This document shows positions 24,992-37,079 of a DNA stretch of 64,000 bases, piece after piece (the stretch's first letter is position 1; every line of letters begins with the position of its first letter). A program made the position numbers and the translations under genes. The stretch comes from Siniperca chuatsi. Taxonomy: Eukaryota > Chordata > Actinopteri > Centrarchiformes > Sinipercidae. Location of the stretch: assembly GCF_020085105.1 (NCBI RefSeq), contig NC_058052.1, positions 21,333,733 through 21,397,732 on the forward strand, read 5' to 3'. Below the pieces are notes generated by a model, which saw nothing but the letters and a program-made list of their open reading frames with translations, searched no databases and was not told the DNA's origin.

Positions 24992-25030
24992 CTACTTGGT
25001 TAGGTTTAGGCACCAAAACTACTTGGTTAG
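24992..25030 (+). repeat. Dispersed GGTTAGGTTTAGG-family repeat, copy 3
   Basis: CTACTTGGTTAGGTTTAGGC, then ACCAAAACTACTTGGTTAG. This is the best preserved of the three copies and itself contains the motif CTACTTGGTTAG twice. Confidence 0.55.
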
Positions 25031-25039
25031 ATTAAGGAA

Positions 25040-27510
25040 AAAGGAAAGGCAGAAAGCCCCTGAAAAGCAAACTTCTCCCACATGCAGTAATATATAGACA
25101 TAGGGCTGCATAAACACCTTTTAACATGCACAGTTGTTAAATGTGTCAGTTAGGCAAAGGAAACCAATTATGGCTGGCCGGTAAGTGTGTTGCTTCATCC
25201 CAAGGCATCGTCCTGTCTACAGCGCCTCAGCCTTATTTTAAGACTGATAACAAATCCTTTGACCTGTTGCTGGAGGTCTTTCTTTGGTTGTAAAGAAATA
25301 ACAGATAGACTGAAAAATAGGTTTGGTTTTTCTAATTTTCCCACTTTCCCGCTTCTCTTTCATACATACAATACTTAATCCTGTTGTTTTCCGTGCACTT
25401 ATTTTACTTTTCACTTTTTTGCTTCTATATTATGTATGAAACCTCCTTTTGTGTCTGTGCACAACTTTTCCAATGCTTTTATGCCTGCATATGTGCTCAG
25501 TATGCTTAAATTTAGTATTAACAAATGTGTGTGTGTGTGTGTGTGTGTCTGTGCGTGTAAGTGTGTTGTTTTGACTGCACGAAGACAACGTTGGCTGCAG
25601 CCAATCCTAATCCCCCATTCATTTCCACAAGCAGTTGCTAAGGTTACAAATTACCTTTGGTGCTGGTAAGTGGTTTCTTTTATGACACTGGACGCCCTAA
25701 TCCTTTTACTGAATACATATTTCATTTAGGATTAGCACAACAACGGATACAGTTGTTCTTAGAATATTCCAACTCCAGCGCTCTGTTTTGTTCATGCTCA
25801 TCAGGCACACTGCTTGCATATCAACGCCAGACTCTCCTTTTAAATAACTATATAAATGAATAAATCTGCTTTTTTACTTTAGTCTGCTCTCTCTTTTTGA
25901 AACTAGAGTTGTGGGAAAGCCTGAGGGAAGTGAAACTCAATCAGGCAGGTAGCATTAGATAGGTAACAACACAGCCACTGTCTGGCAAACAATTGATTAG
26001 GCCACATTATTCTCTTTTTCAGGTTTCTATGGTGTGTTCAGTGTCTTTTTTAGAGGCCAACAATGGAGGCTGTTTCTTTCCTTTAATCTCCTAACAGTTG
26101 ATACACACTTATCTGACAGCTTTAAAGGAAAAATAGGAAGAAACCTTTATGTTTTGCAGGAACTGAATTTCACTGGTTGACAAAAGCTTATGAATTTGAG
26201 CTGATGGTGTATTTTGTGGTGCCTATGATTAGAGACAGTCAGATGACATAAACTACATTCTCTCCATCCCATTACAACCAGTGTGGACATGGGGTGTTTC
26301 CTCTCTTACTCCACCAGCTCCATGACCTGAAAACTACATCTGTGCCACCATTATATTATTTAAAACACATCAGGTTTTCCAGTGTGTGAATTTGTCTGAC
26401 ATTTTAACCAGTACAATCCAATCCCTCTTTCTGCCGAAGTGTGTGAGGATTTGATCCTTAACAACTAGAGTAAACACAACTTTTATAATTTACTTAATTA
26501 CTGAAGAAATTAAACAAAGCACTGAATTGTCTACTTGAAGGCAATGCAAAGAAAGTTTATTTATAGGGCACATTTCATACACAAAGGCAATTCAAAGCGG
26601 TTTACATGACCCATACAGACATCAAATAAGAAATACAGTGCAAAATATTAAAAATAATTCATTTATAGAAACAAATAAATATATTTAATTTAATAAATTG
26701 AAGGATGAAAACACAAATAAATGGAAGTGACTTCAGGACTTAAGCACAAGTTGGATGATCTGAGTGCTTAAGATTTAGTAGAAAACATGAATGCTTTTTA
26801 TCTGGTTTTAAAGATCAGTCGAGTCAAATCTTCCAACTCCTGGAAGTGTGTACCAGTTATGTGCAGTATAACTAAATGCTGCTTCTCCATGTTTTGCTTT
26901 TTGTTTGTAGGAACAGTTTACACACCGCTACCTGATGACCTGAGGGACCAAGGGGGTGCATATCATAAAAGCTGTTGGAAAAATGTGTTTTGGTCTTTAA
27001 CCACGCAGAGATTTCCAGACAAGTAGTGGTATTTCAAACTCTACATGTTCAGTTTTCATTCGTCTTTGTTAGGATCAGCTGCAGCCTGAGAGGCTTTTTG
27101 GGGAGACCTGAGAAAAGACTGTTTAAGCTCAACCTTCTGGAAATAAAAAGGGTGGATAGGTTTTTCTGAATCTTGCCTGGACTTGAATGCTCTGATTCTC
27201 ACAGTTTTTAAGAAAATAGTAGAGTTTGTTATTGACATGATGTGGCTATTAGAATTTGTATCTGAGCCTATAAAACAGGATTTCTCACTCGATTTTCAAA
27301 GAAAGAGAGTCGAGATGGGTTCTGAGGAAAATAATGGTGCTTTTTAATGTTCTTCTTCTTCTTTCTTTCTTTTTCTTTGTGTCTGATCCAAGTTGCTTCC
27401 ACATAGAAGAAGAGTTGAAGTAGAGTAGAGGAAAGATGTTTTAGGGCCCTAAAGATTTAGGGTTGAGGGGATAACTGCAGAAGCCAGTCTACTAAAAGGG
27501 GCCACTAACT
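25040..27510. other. Intergenic sequence with one short repeat
   Basis: Contains a (TG)n run at 25526-25549. At 26553-26608 there is a block 'gtttatttatagggcacatttcat...ggcaattcaaagcggtttacatga', a short dispersed fish repeat related in style to LINE tails. Short open frames at 26787-27026 show no known domain. Confidence 0.45.
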
Positions 27511-27519
27511 GATGGGATG

Positions 27520-28306
27520 CAATGGTGGAAGAAGTTCTAAGATCCTTTACTTAAGTAAAAGTACCAGGACAATATAAAAATACTTCCCTACAAGTTAAAG
27601 TCCTGCATTTGAAATTCTCCTTAAGTACATACGTATGATCAGCATAATGTACTTAAAGTATCTTAAAGTACTTGTCCCCTGTGACTATTACATGTGACAT
27701 TATTAGATTGTTAATACTGATGCAACAATGTGTAAGCAGCATTTCACCGTTGTGTTTGGTCAAGGTGGAGCTAGATTTAATTACTTGATATACTGTTAGG
27801 TAGTTTAGCCCAAAGGTTCTCAACTTAAGAGTTAGGCCTCTCCAAAGGGTCACAAGATAAATCTGAGTAATAATAATAAATCTGAATAAGTTCTGCTACA
27901 AACATTTATATTCATTTTTTGCTGTTATTTTTGAAAAACTGGGTAATTTTAATTATCTCAAACAGTTATTTAAATTACAACATCTGAGAAGTTTAGAGGG
28001 GAAATGTCGCTCAAACACAAGCCAAAAAGGTCAGGAACCACTGATTTAATTTTTAACAATGTGTTGTATTTTATAAACTGATCACATATTATTTTAGGTA
28101 AAATCTTCAAAGTAACTGAAAAGTAACTAGCAATTCCAGCTGTTATATAAATGCAGTGGACTAGAAAGTACAATATTTCTCCCTGAAATGTAGTGGAGTA
28201 GTATTAAGTATCAGAAAATAGAAATACTCAAGTAAAGTACAAGTACCACAAAATTGTACTTAAGTACAGTACTTGAGTTATTGTACTTAGTTACTTTCCA
28301 ACACTG
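27520..28306 (+). mobile_element. hAT-like MITE with 8-bp target duplication, carrying a nested element
   Basis: Left end CAATGGTGGAAGAAGTTCTA and right end TTAGTTACTTTCCAACACTG are inverted versions of each other, with AAGTAAAAGTACC / GTACTTAAGTACA subterminal strings. Flanks ATGGGATG (27512-27519) and CTTGGATG (28307-28314) agree at 6 of 8 positions, fitting the 8-bp duplication of hAT elements. The family, with 'ACTTAAGTA' blocks, is abundant in fishes. No transposase. The element is interrupted by a second element at 27811-28043. Confidence 0.7.
27811..28043. mobile_element. Nested short element with CAGTGGTTC-type ends
   Basis: Starts CAAAGGTTCTCAACT and ends with GGTCAGGAACCACTG, whose reverse complement CAGTGGTTCCTGACC matches the start. 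It lies wholly inside the larger MITE, so it inserted later. A related terminus occurs at about 1466. Confidence 0.55.
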
Positions 28307-28392
28307 CTTGGATGATATCATCTTATTTGATAGCTAACTACCTGCTCAAGTGGCTGAATAACTTACTGTTTAGATAATTAGCTGCTGCTTAC

Positions 28393-28418
28393 TGACTGGC
28401 TGGCTGGCTGGCTGGCTG
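28393..28418. repeat. (CTGG)n tetranucleotide repeat
   Basis: ACTGACTGGCTGGCTGGCTG and continuing, followed at 28441-28490 by imperfect CTGT/CTGC and CTGA units. Confidence 0.85.
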
Positions 28419-28685
28419 AATGACTGATGGGTATATTAACTGTCTGCCTGTCTGCCTGCCAAACTGACTGACTGGCTGACTATTGAGGCTTAGTCCTGCT
28501 ATGTGGTGAGCTCATCATCACTGGCAAGCACAACAAAAGACTGATGGGAAGAGGCTGTCAGCTTGTGCGTGCCTATGTGTGTGTGTATAAGTGTGTGATG
28601 GCTTCATTCCTATATCAACACAGTTCTCTCTGTGGATGAGTCAGTAGGCCAAGCCTGACCATCATCCTCTCTCATCTTTCTCTAT

Positions 28686-28913
<228 letters not shown>

Positions 28914-28914
28914 G

Positions 28915-30745
28915 TGGGCTTGGGGGTGAAGTGGTGCTTAGAAGGAGTGAACTTGGGGTCAGGGTGGAGTGAGACAAGAGAGGGACAGATAACACTTCTG
29001 TTGGAGACACTATGTTTCATTTTCAGCGTCTTAAATGGCTGTTTCTGTTGACTAATCTGGCAATTTTAAAACATAACATCTCCTCTATTCATAAACTACT
29101 CTACATTTTACAATCATATCATAGTTACAAATTTCCCTAAGCTGACTCGCTTTTAAGCAGGAGGCATGGAATAAAGAGAGCAACAGAAAGACAGAAGTGA
29201 CAGTAAGATCAGAGCCCTTGTTAGGAGGGACACATGGGGGGGATTTAGCGTAAAACACCCAGCTGTCTACCTGTCTGTCTGATTGAGGGATAGTGGGGTT
29301 TTCAGTGTAACACGGAGCCAAGCTGTTCTCCTCTGTGGCGGCTAAAAGTGTGTGTGTATGTGTACTCTCCTTGCTTGCTTGGTCTCAGGGGCGCCATGGT
29401 GAGGAGGAGATAGGCAGACGACCAAAATCTCTCTCTCTCTCTCTCTCTCTCTCCTGTCTCCAGTATAGATGTCTCTATACGGACACAAAGAGAAAGGGAG
29501 AGGATGAGAGACACTGAGAGAGAGACGGAAACAGAGGGAAGGCAACAACAAAACAGGCTGTCTCCATGCCAATGCAAAGCCCAACTGTACCTCTGTTACA
29601 CTCTCTTTCTGTTTTTGTCTTGTTTCTGTCAGGTGAATCTCAATCAGCTGCTTTGAGGATATATCTCCATTCTTTCTCTTCTTCCGCTCTCTCTCTCTTT
29701 CTATTTCTTAATCTTTTCTCTCCATCGCTCTTCTCTCTTCACCCTCTGTTGTCCATCCTTTTATCCTTCCTTCCACCTTTTCTTCCCTGAGTGAAAGGAC
29801 TGAGTGAGTGATAGTTTTGTCTGGGTTGCTTTATTCATGTTGTTTTCCTCTCAGATGCTACGAGTTTCTACATACTTAATCCCAGGGGTCATCCTCCATG
29901 TAGGCAACCATATAACAACATTACGTTTCTTTCAGAGCATATTTGCTGTTGCAAATTAGTATATAAACACAAGACAGGGTTGAAAAACACTTTAGGTTGT
30001 AACCAGTCATCTAAAAGAAAATGTTTTATTTGCATGTTTTTTCAATGTTGTCTGCATGTTGTGTTACAGTATATTATATTGTGGCCTGATTGTAATGATG
30101 TCATAATGTGCTATTAAACTGACTTATTTAAACGAAAAGAGAAACACACATTGCTACAATGTTTTTCATATTAACAATTATCACATAACCTAAAATAGAT
30201 TTTTCATTCAGTTGCGGTTGGTTTTTAATACTAATGAAATATGCAAAACTAGTACATTAGTTTATAATGGAGGAAGCTCAGTTTACAGGACTTTACATAT
30301 GATGAAATATGAAATATTATAGGTCATATACTCCATATTAGCTTTTTTCATGTGTGTGTTCCACATCACAAAATCCTAGTTTTTCCAACCATGTATTAAT
30401 TCATGAGTTTAAAGTAAAAGTGACACCAAATTGGTTTTAGAACAAGTTATGTTGTTTTTATAAACAGATCTGTTATAGAACATGTAATTGCAGTAAAATC
30501 AAGTCTTTCAAGTTGAATTGTAAATATTATTCTTCTCATTTATAGAAAAACTAGTTTCTATTTAAATTTAAACTCCCACCAGTAAACTTAATATGCAAAA
30601 ACAAGCTGTAACGTGAGCTTAATATAACTACTGCTGCATTAAATAGGATAGAATGCAATATAGCTAATACAATAGAAAATGTTTTTTTAACATATTACAC
30701 TCCCAGCCTTTTATGATTAGTATTTCACTTGGTTTCTTAAAGGAG
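28915..30745. other. Intergenic sequence, pyrimidine-rich then AT-rich
   Basis: A (CT)n run at 29428-29455, a long pyrimidine-rich stretch at about 29670-29790, then AT-rich DNA. No gene or transposon recognised. Confidence 0.45.
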
Positions 30746-30749
30746 TAAT

Positions 30750-31010
30750 CTACATCACATGACAGAGACGAAATTTCCATAATGCAGTCATTCTCATTAC
30801 ATTAGAGCAAAACCCAGTAAAATGGTTAAAGGCCTGAACAATGATGCAGTGGCAATTAAAATGGTGGATAACCCACCTGACCTGCAGGCAGTTATCCCTA
30901 ATAAGATAATCATAATCTCTACTAAAAAAAGAACATCTATGTCCTTTCAATAACTTACATCATTGTCATGCTGCTTAAATGTGGTTTATACTGTGGATTC
31001 ATCAAAGCCT
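30750..31010. promoter_or_regulatory. Candidate conserved non-coding block
   Basis: Complex, repeat-free sequence including GGCAATTAAAATGGTGGATA, CAGTTATCCCTAATAAGATA and ATAATCATAATC. It contains TAAT, GATA-like and K50-homeodomain-like cores. Unverified. Confidence 0.3.
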
Positions 31011-31429
31011 TGATGCAAAGGGGCATAAGTGGCATTTTGTTAATCATTGGGAAGTTCATTGACTGCGTTCTGATAGTAAAAAAAACCCCATTTCTGATCA
31101 AACATTTTTAAATAAAGGGCAAAGAATACAAGTGAAAATTAAATTTTAGGTGTTAAAAAAGTTGCCCTTGATGGTTTATGATTATTAATCTGTTGCCTGT
31201 AGCATTTAGATGATTGTGTTTCGGATTAGCTACCAAAAATGCAGACATTTGATTTTTAGTTTTTGCTTTGCTATAAAATTTGTAAAATGCTTGAACACAA
31301 AACCTTGAGAAAAAAAAAATTGGATGAACTGCAACAGCCTTGAGCAGTCAGAATACATGTGAGGATATAAATAGACACCAGACTTCACAAGTGCAAACAC
31401 AAAAGATTTCTCAGGGAACCGAGGAGGGA

Positions 31430-31930
31430 TGCAAAGTGCTAAACTCACCAGCACCCAGTGACGTGGTGATATTGGTCGCTTTCCTGCCGGGGGAAGATTT
31501 AATAAACGCAGAAAAACAAACACGGTCTGAGGGTGGCGGGGTTGTTGCGGGGTGAGGACGGTGGCACACTGGACACATCCTCCTGTAGGAAGGAAGCGGA
31601 GTTGTGGAGAAAAAAAAGCAAACAGGAGCCATGGACGGGTCTCTTTAACCCCGCCGTGAACCCGCGACCTTACCTTCGACTACTTCCCATCACCTCTGCA
31701 CGACATTTAGCCCACGGACCGCGGAGCGCACACGCACAAGCAGCATTGTGTGGGGCTGTTTGGAAGGGGTGGAGGGGAGCAGCGAGGGCGGCGGCGTGCT
31801 GTTCATGGAGGGGTCAAAAGAATGAAAACCACCGTGTTCACAGGGCAATTACAAAAAGGCTTGGACGCTGGATGGTCTGTGCAGCCACAGTCAACTAGGA
31901 GAGAAAATATCATGTTGCAGCGGAGGAACA
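31430..31930 (-). other. GC/CpG-rich island with a consensus minus-strand splice donor
   Basis: A local rise in G+C and CpG (for example GCGGGGTGAGGACGGTGG, CCCGCGACC, ACGGACCGCGGAGCGCACAC) stands out from AT-rich surroundings. On the minus strand GTCGAAG|GTAAGGTCGC (junction at 31674/31673) is a near-perfect donor. The open frames here have no recognisable domain. A promoter or first exon of a leftward non-coding transcript is possible but unproven. Confidence 0.35.
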
Positions 31931-32639
31931 GCCAGGAAAAGTTACATTTCTTTTTTCTCTCTCTCATTTTATCTCTTGATGGAAGGATGAAAAGGGTTCA
32001 AAACAAATACAAATCACAAATGAACAGATGAAATTAAATAAAAGGAAAAAAGATTATGTAAAAGTTCTATTTCTGAGTTATGTCTTTACTAATTCTATAT
32101 TTTAGGATAATACAACGCAAATAGCCCATGGCAGAAAATTCCCTATTATTATGTGGATGCTACTGAAGTAGGCTATTACAAGGAAAATATCAAAAGAGTA
32201 ACTTGCTCAAATATGAAAGCAAAACTCCCTTATGCATGATCATAAGTATCCTATGATAAAGCCACTATAACAACTTGTAGCTGAGTAAATATACTGCACG
32301 GGATAAAAATGGAACTAATCATCAGTAATCATTTGATTTTTTTTTTTAAATAATGATGCCTTTAATGGCTCACATCACAATTAATTGCCGTCTATATTGC
32401 CAAACCATTTTATCACGATCTTTACAAATGTGTTATTAGCTGTAAAGACTAATTGTGACAGTTGAATCGATACCTTCAAGAAAAGGTCACTGTATTATAT
32501 TCGTCTAATTTTCCAACACAGCAACCCTGCCTCCAAGGAAATCGTTTGTAGTTGGCATTATTTAGCACATTTTTAGTTACTATTCCTGATATATATGATG
32601 CTTTTATATATTTTTTCCTCTGATGTGGCTAAGCTGTCT

Positions 32640-32925
32640 CTTAAATGTTAAAAGATAAGAGGTTAACTGAGTGGAAAGGTCGTGGTTGCTTAAGAAGAGA
32701 AATGAATCGGCCACAGGAGACACGATGGAGGGCAGAGCCACAACTACAGCTGCCACACATGAATGTTTGATAAGCGGGCTGGATAATGGCTCCTTAAGTC
32801 AGTCAAACATAAACATCTCGATCGCGCTCTGACATCTGCCATCCAAAGCTAATAAATAGGAGCTGAATAATGAATGAGCATTTACAATAATAAAGCTGAA
32901 ATATCTCAATGTGTCATATAGCAGG
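32640..32925. promoter_or_regulatory. Candidate conserved enhancer-like block
   Basis: Sequence of high complexity, with CTTAAGTCAGTCAAACATAA, GGGCTGGATAATGGCTCC, AGCTAATAAATAGGAGCTGA and ATAATGAATGAGC, between long AT-rich stretches. The density of AT homeodomain cores and absence of repeats are typical of forebrain/eye-gene enhancers. Confidence 0.35.
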
Positions 32926-33874
32926 ACGGATATAGGTCAAGACTATAATGTGTATAGTTTGTTTTAGTACTTTTAAATTATTACAATACTTATATGGTGA
33001 CTTTCTATGGGTGGTCTGAGCATCACTTTTTTTGTATTTGCGTGTGTAGGTGTGTGGACATGGCAGGTTACATGCAGGCTTCAATGGTTTCAGCAGTGTG
33101 TGTATGAGCCCCATGCGTATGAAAACATTATGGTTTCAATAGCAGGGAGAGGGTGTGCATAGTGAGCGTATCTAAGTTGATACAAACTACTGATACTGTA
33201 AGCCAATCAGCACTGTAGCATTTATCAGTCTCGTTCGACAAAGACAGACAGACTACAATTTAATTGAAGACCATCTTTTTCTCTTTTTAGACTATGGCGT
33301 GGATCAAATATAAATGACAGCTTTAGTTAATTAACGAAGGGGTAGCCTATTTTCCCCAAATAAAGTGCTCATCATAAACATTTATAAATAAATATTTCTG
33401 TCCCTTTAGGGTACACTTTTTAAGACTTCAGTTATTTCCACATTTTGATTTAACAAGTATCCGTAGTGATTAATGAAAGCTGTTGGAATCTCAGAGGATG
33501 GGCTGCAAAATCAAAATCCCGTGGTTTCAGGGCTTTGTGATTTTAAATGGAGCTTTAAAGACGCTAATAATAACGATATAATAATAATGAATGAATACAT
33601 GACTGAAAAATGTTATTGCTGTTATTATTATTTCGCAACATTATTATCCCCCCAAAATCTATAAGCCTATAAGAACCAATAATATAATGAATATAGTCTA
33701 TTGGCCTGTCCTTGCTGCTGATTGTTCTTTTCATTATTAACTACTGCTTGTCAGCATCATTTCTATGTAGCACTTAATTTAGTGCTGAGCTGCTGCATGG
33801 GTCAAACTGCTGTTGACCTGTTGCACCACCCCCCACCCCCTGCTCTCCCAGACGTCCGCTATTGATCGAGGGAT

Positions 33875-34190
33875 TGGCGAGCCAAACGGAGATGTGTGAC
33901 ATAAATCAGACTGGACGGGCGCTGCTCACCCGTGAGTAACCGGCTCCTCGGCCGCCGCAACCCTCCGTTATTATCCTGTAAGCTAATATCCAGTTATAGG
34001 ACGGTTAGTTCCGGTCATCACCTCTCATCGGCTGCTGAGTCATCGCCGCTGTGACGTTTTCTATAAAAAGAGATTGCGTAAACATAAGTGCGCCATAAAC
34101 CACCACAACACTGACACCAATCTGTTGCCTAGCAACCATTCCACCTAGGCTAGCTACTATTCGAGATTTTTTTGTTGTTAAAGAAAACAA
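33875..34190. promoter_or_regulatory. Candidate regulatory block with CpG-rich core
   Basis: Follows a C-run at 33827-33840. Contains ACGGGCGCTGCTCACCCGTG, GGCTCCTCGGCCGCCGCAAC, TTATTATCCTGTAAGCTAAT and TCGCCGCTGTGACG. Locally GC-rich within AT-rich DNA. Could be enhancer or a non-coding exon; not resolved. Confidence 0.3.
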
Positions 34191-34199
34191 TTAGCCAAA

Positions 34200-35660
34200 T
34201 ACTCTATCAAAAATCAAAACAGTGATGTTATTTCTTTTTGATAGCCTATTCTTGCGAGTGTTTTGAAAACAATCCACGTGAGCACACTGCAGGTGATAGC
34301 CCAACAACGCCGCTTACTGTAGCTGTTAAATAATCAGTAGCACTTTCTCCAGTGGCTGAACTGCATTACAGACTAGGACTGAGTGGACGGGCGATAAACA
34401 GCCCTGTGTGCGAAAACAAATGTAGCCTGTGTGTTTTAGACTATGCGCCATCCCAGTGTCTCGCAGGTTTAATAAGAAGGACTTTGGTCCAGGGATGAAC
34501 CTGGACCTAGCCTGAAATATCCTAGCAGCAAACCAACCCTAAAGGCATATTTTTGGGACGAAATAAACAAAGAAAAGTCATTACAAACTTAACTAAGTAT
34601 AGGCTACATAAACATAAATATGTAAATATATATACATCCAACATATTTTCTAAATATTTCTACAGGATTTGGATTTTCTACGTCAGAATCAGAGATCTGT
34701 AGCCTATAAAAGAGTCATCTAGGGCATCTTAAAGTATTAGAAATAACATCAAGTTTAAGACTGATGTTCTGGGACTTTTCGCAGTTTAAGGGTTCTCGTG
34801 GTCATTTAAATTAACTTTCACAGACACCCGGGAGTGTGTTTGTAGCCTATTAAGGTGGATATATCCCATTAATAATAATATCCCTTGAAGTGGTGTCCAG
34901 GTGGTAGGCTAGGGTACAGTTACTCTTAATTAATTTGACAAAATGTCTTCAAAGTACAGCAAAGTAAATAGTTTTAATGGAAGAAAGCAACAGACAAGCC
35001 CAATAATAATAATAAAAAAGTGCAAAAATGTATAATAGCCTACATCGATCTATAGCTAAAAACAAATAGCCTACAACTTCAACTTGCAACAATAACTACA
35101 GTACATGATAAACCCATATTGAAACTGCTGCAGTGAAAAACTATGTGCAAATTGTCCAACCAGCCTCTGTTTGCAACTATTCTTCCACTTTTTCTGATAT
35201 GCTGCCTTCCTGCCTGTGCAGTAATTGTTCTCCTGAACAATGATCACAGCCGAGCAGGCCAACAATCCCATGCACACTGAGCGGATATGACATGGCCCAC
35301 CTCTTTTACACTTCTTGCCTGTCTCAAACTTGACTTGGGGGTAAACGGGTAAACGGGCAATCGAGTGGAGTAATGTCAAAAGCTGCAGTCAAAGAGGGGA
35401 GGGAAGGAGGGGGGGAGAGAGAGGGAGAGAGAGGGAGAGGGGAAGAGAGAGAAAGAGAGAGACTTCTGTTTATGTATATGGTTTTATTTTATTTCACACA
35501 TGCTTTGACAATGTTAACGTCTGTTTCTCTTGCCAATAAAGCCCGATTGAATTGAGAGAGCGAGCGACTGTGACGTCGGTTTCGTCCATTGCGTGCAATG
35601 CAAACACCGCAACCAACAAATGTGAGACAATGACAGGATCGTGGGTGACATGGTGACTGT
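34200..35660. other. AT-rich intergenic sequence, nothing recognised
   Basis: Scattered TAGCCTA-like strings and a GA-rich tract at 35393-35462. No gene is supported. Confidence 0.45.
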
Positions 35661-35667
35661 AACCTTC

Positions 35668-35688
35668 ACACACACACACACACACACA

Positions 35689-35745
<57 letters not shown>

Positions 35746-35760
35746 CAGAGAGAGAGAGAG
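35668..35760. repeat. (CA)n-(GA)n compound microsatellite
   Basis: About 12 CA units directly followed by a long GA tract with minor interruptions. Confidence 0.95.
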
Positions 35761-35972
35761 GCACACTTACTCGATATAGATCTATAGATCACTCACATTA
35801 GTCGATTACAAAATAAGGCTTTAATGAAAGCATTTACCCGCTGAGAGACATAGAGATTGTGTATGTTGTGAGTTAAATGATTGTGACAAGCAGCCACTGC
35901 ACGTGTAAACACTTCCTGATTGCAGCAACTAGTCTACGTTTTTAGTTCAATAATGTGCTGAAACACTGAGTG

Positions 35973-36496
35973 TAGTGGTGGTACTTGGATCCTTTACTTA
36001 AGTAAAGATAATAATGTCACAAGGTAAAAATACTCTGTTAAGAGTAAACGTTTGGTATACAGAATTTGACTGTGAACAGAAGTATTATCAGATAAATGTA
36101 GCTTACTTAAAGTATCACAAATGAGTGTTAAATCATTATATAGGTCCCATATTATATTATTAGAATGTTATTATGTTGATGCATTAACATGTAAGCAGAA
36201 CTTTATGTTTTTGCTGGTCAAAGTGGGAATATTTTTAACTAGTTTTTATGCTGTTGGGCAGTTTAATCTATAAAATTGCATAATATTTTATATGTTAAAC
36301 ATTTTGTATCTGAACCTGCAAAGTAACTAGTAACTAAACCTGTCAATTATATGTAGTGGAGTGAAAAGTACAATATTTCCTTCTGAAATGTATTGGGGAC
36401 GAAGAATGAAGTAGCATAAAATGGAAATACTCAAGTACAAGCCCCTTAAATTTGTACAGAAGTGCAGTACTTTAGTGAATGTACTTCCTAACAGCA
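35973..36496 (+). mobile_element. Diverged copy of the hAT-like MITE family at 27520
   Basis: Left end TAGTGGTGGTACTTGGATCC then TTTACTTAAGTAAAG; right part GGAAATACTCAAGTACAAG and TGTACTTCCTAACAGCAG. Same end and subterminal strings as the element at 27520. No clear target duplication. Confidence 0.6.
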
Positions 36497-36560
36497 GCTT
36501 ACTTTAGAACATTTGATCTCTTATAGTATCTTTACAATTTTAAAATATAGGCCTATTGAG

Positions 36561-36963
36561 CCTACTGGAAGAAGTATTCAGACAATTTACTTAAGTAACT
36601 ATGAGATAACTTCTGTTATGAATTGGCACTATATAAATAAAACTGAGTTGAATTGAATTAAAAGCAGCTATGCCACAATGTAAAAATACTCCATTACAAG
36701 TAAAAGTCTTGCATTCAAAGTTGTACTTAAGTAAAGTACAGAAGGAGCTTTTTTAATGTAGTTGGTCAAGGTGAAACTAATATTACAACTTTATATGGGC
36801 ATACCTGTAATATTATAAAATTATCATATATTTGTATGTCAAATATTAATCTGTAAAGTAGTAAGATGATAAATAAATGTAGTAGAGTACAAGTACAAGT
36901 ATCTACATTTTTAAGTAGGAGTACTTGAGTAAATGCAGGCTACTTAGTTACTTTCCACCACTG
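36561..36963 (+). mobile_element. Second adjacent MITE of the same family, interrupted by a short repeat
   Basis: Left CCTACTGGAAGAAGTATTCA and right GTTACTTTCCACCACTG. Subterminal TTTACTTAAGTAA / GTACTTGAGTAAA. Only about 65 bp separate it from the previous copy. A different dispersed repeat (36602-36660) has inserted near its left end. Confidence 0.65.
36602..36660 (-). repeat. Reverse copy of the TTTATTTATATAGC repeat, nested in a MITE
   Basis: The reverse complement reads ATTCAATTCAACTCAG, TTTTATTTATATAGTGCC, AATTCATAACAGAAG, TTATCTCA. This matches the repeat at 4646-4741 through its first ~60 bp. It splits the MITE between 'ttacttaagtaa' and 'tatgccacaatg'. Confidence 0.65.
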
Positions 36964-37079
36964 ATTTACTGTTTTGTGTGTCTTATGTCTGTGTGTTGCA
37001 GTGTGCTGTTTTCATTCACACACAGCCTTATCATCTCCTCTGCAATATCACTAGCTTATAAATAAGAGGTTATTCCACT

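Noticed and set aside
31533..31898. 121-codon plus-strand frame in the GC-rich island
   Set aside because: GC-rich DNA lengthens chance frames; there is no domain and no start context advantage.
35373..35480. Purine-rich open frame (Glu/Arg-rich)
   Set aside because: It is a translation of a (GA)n tract.
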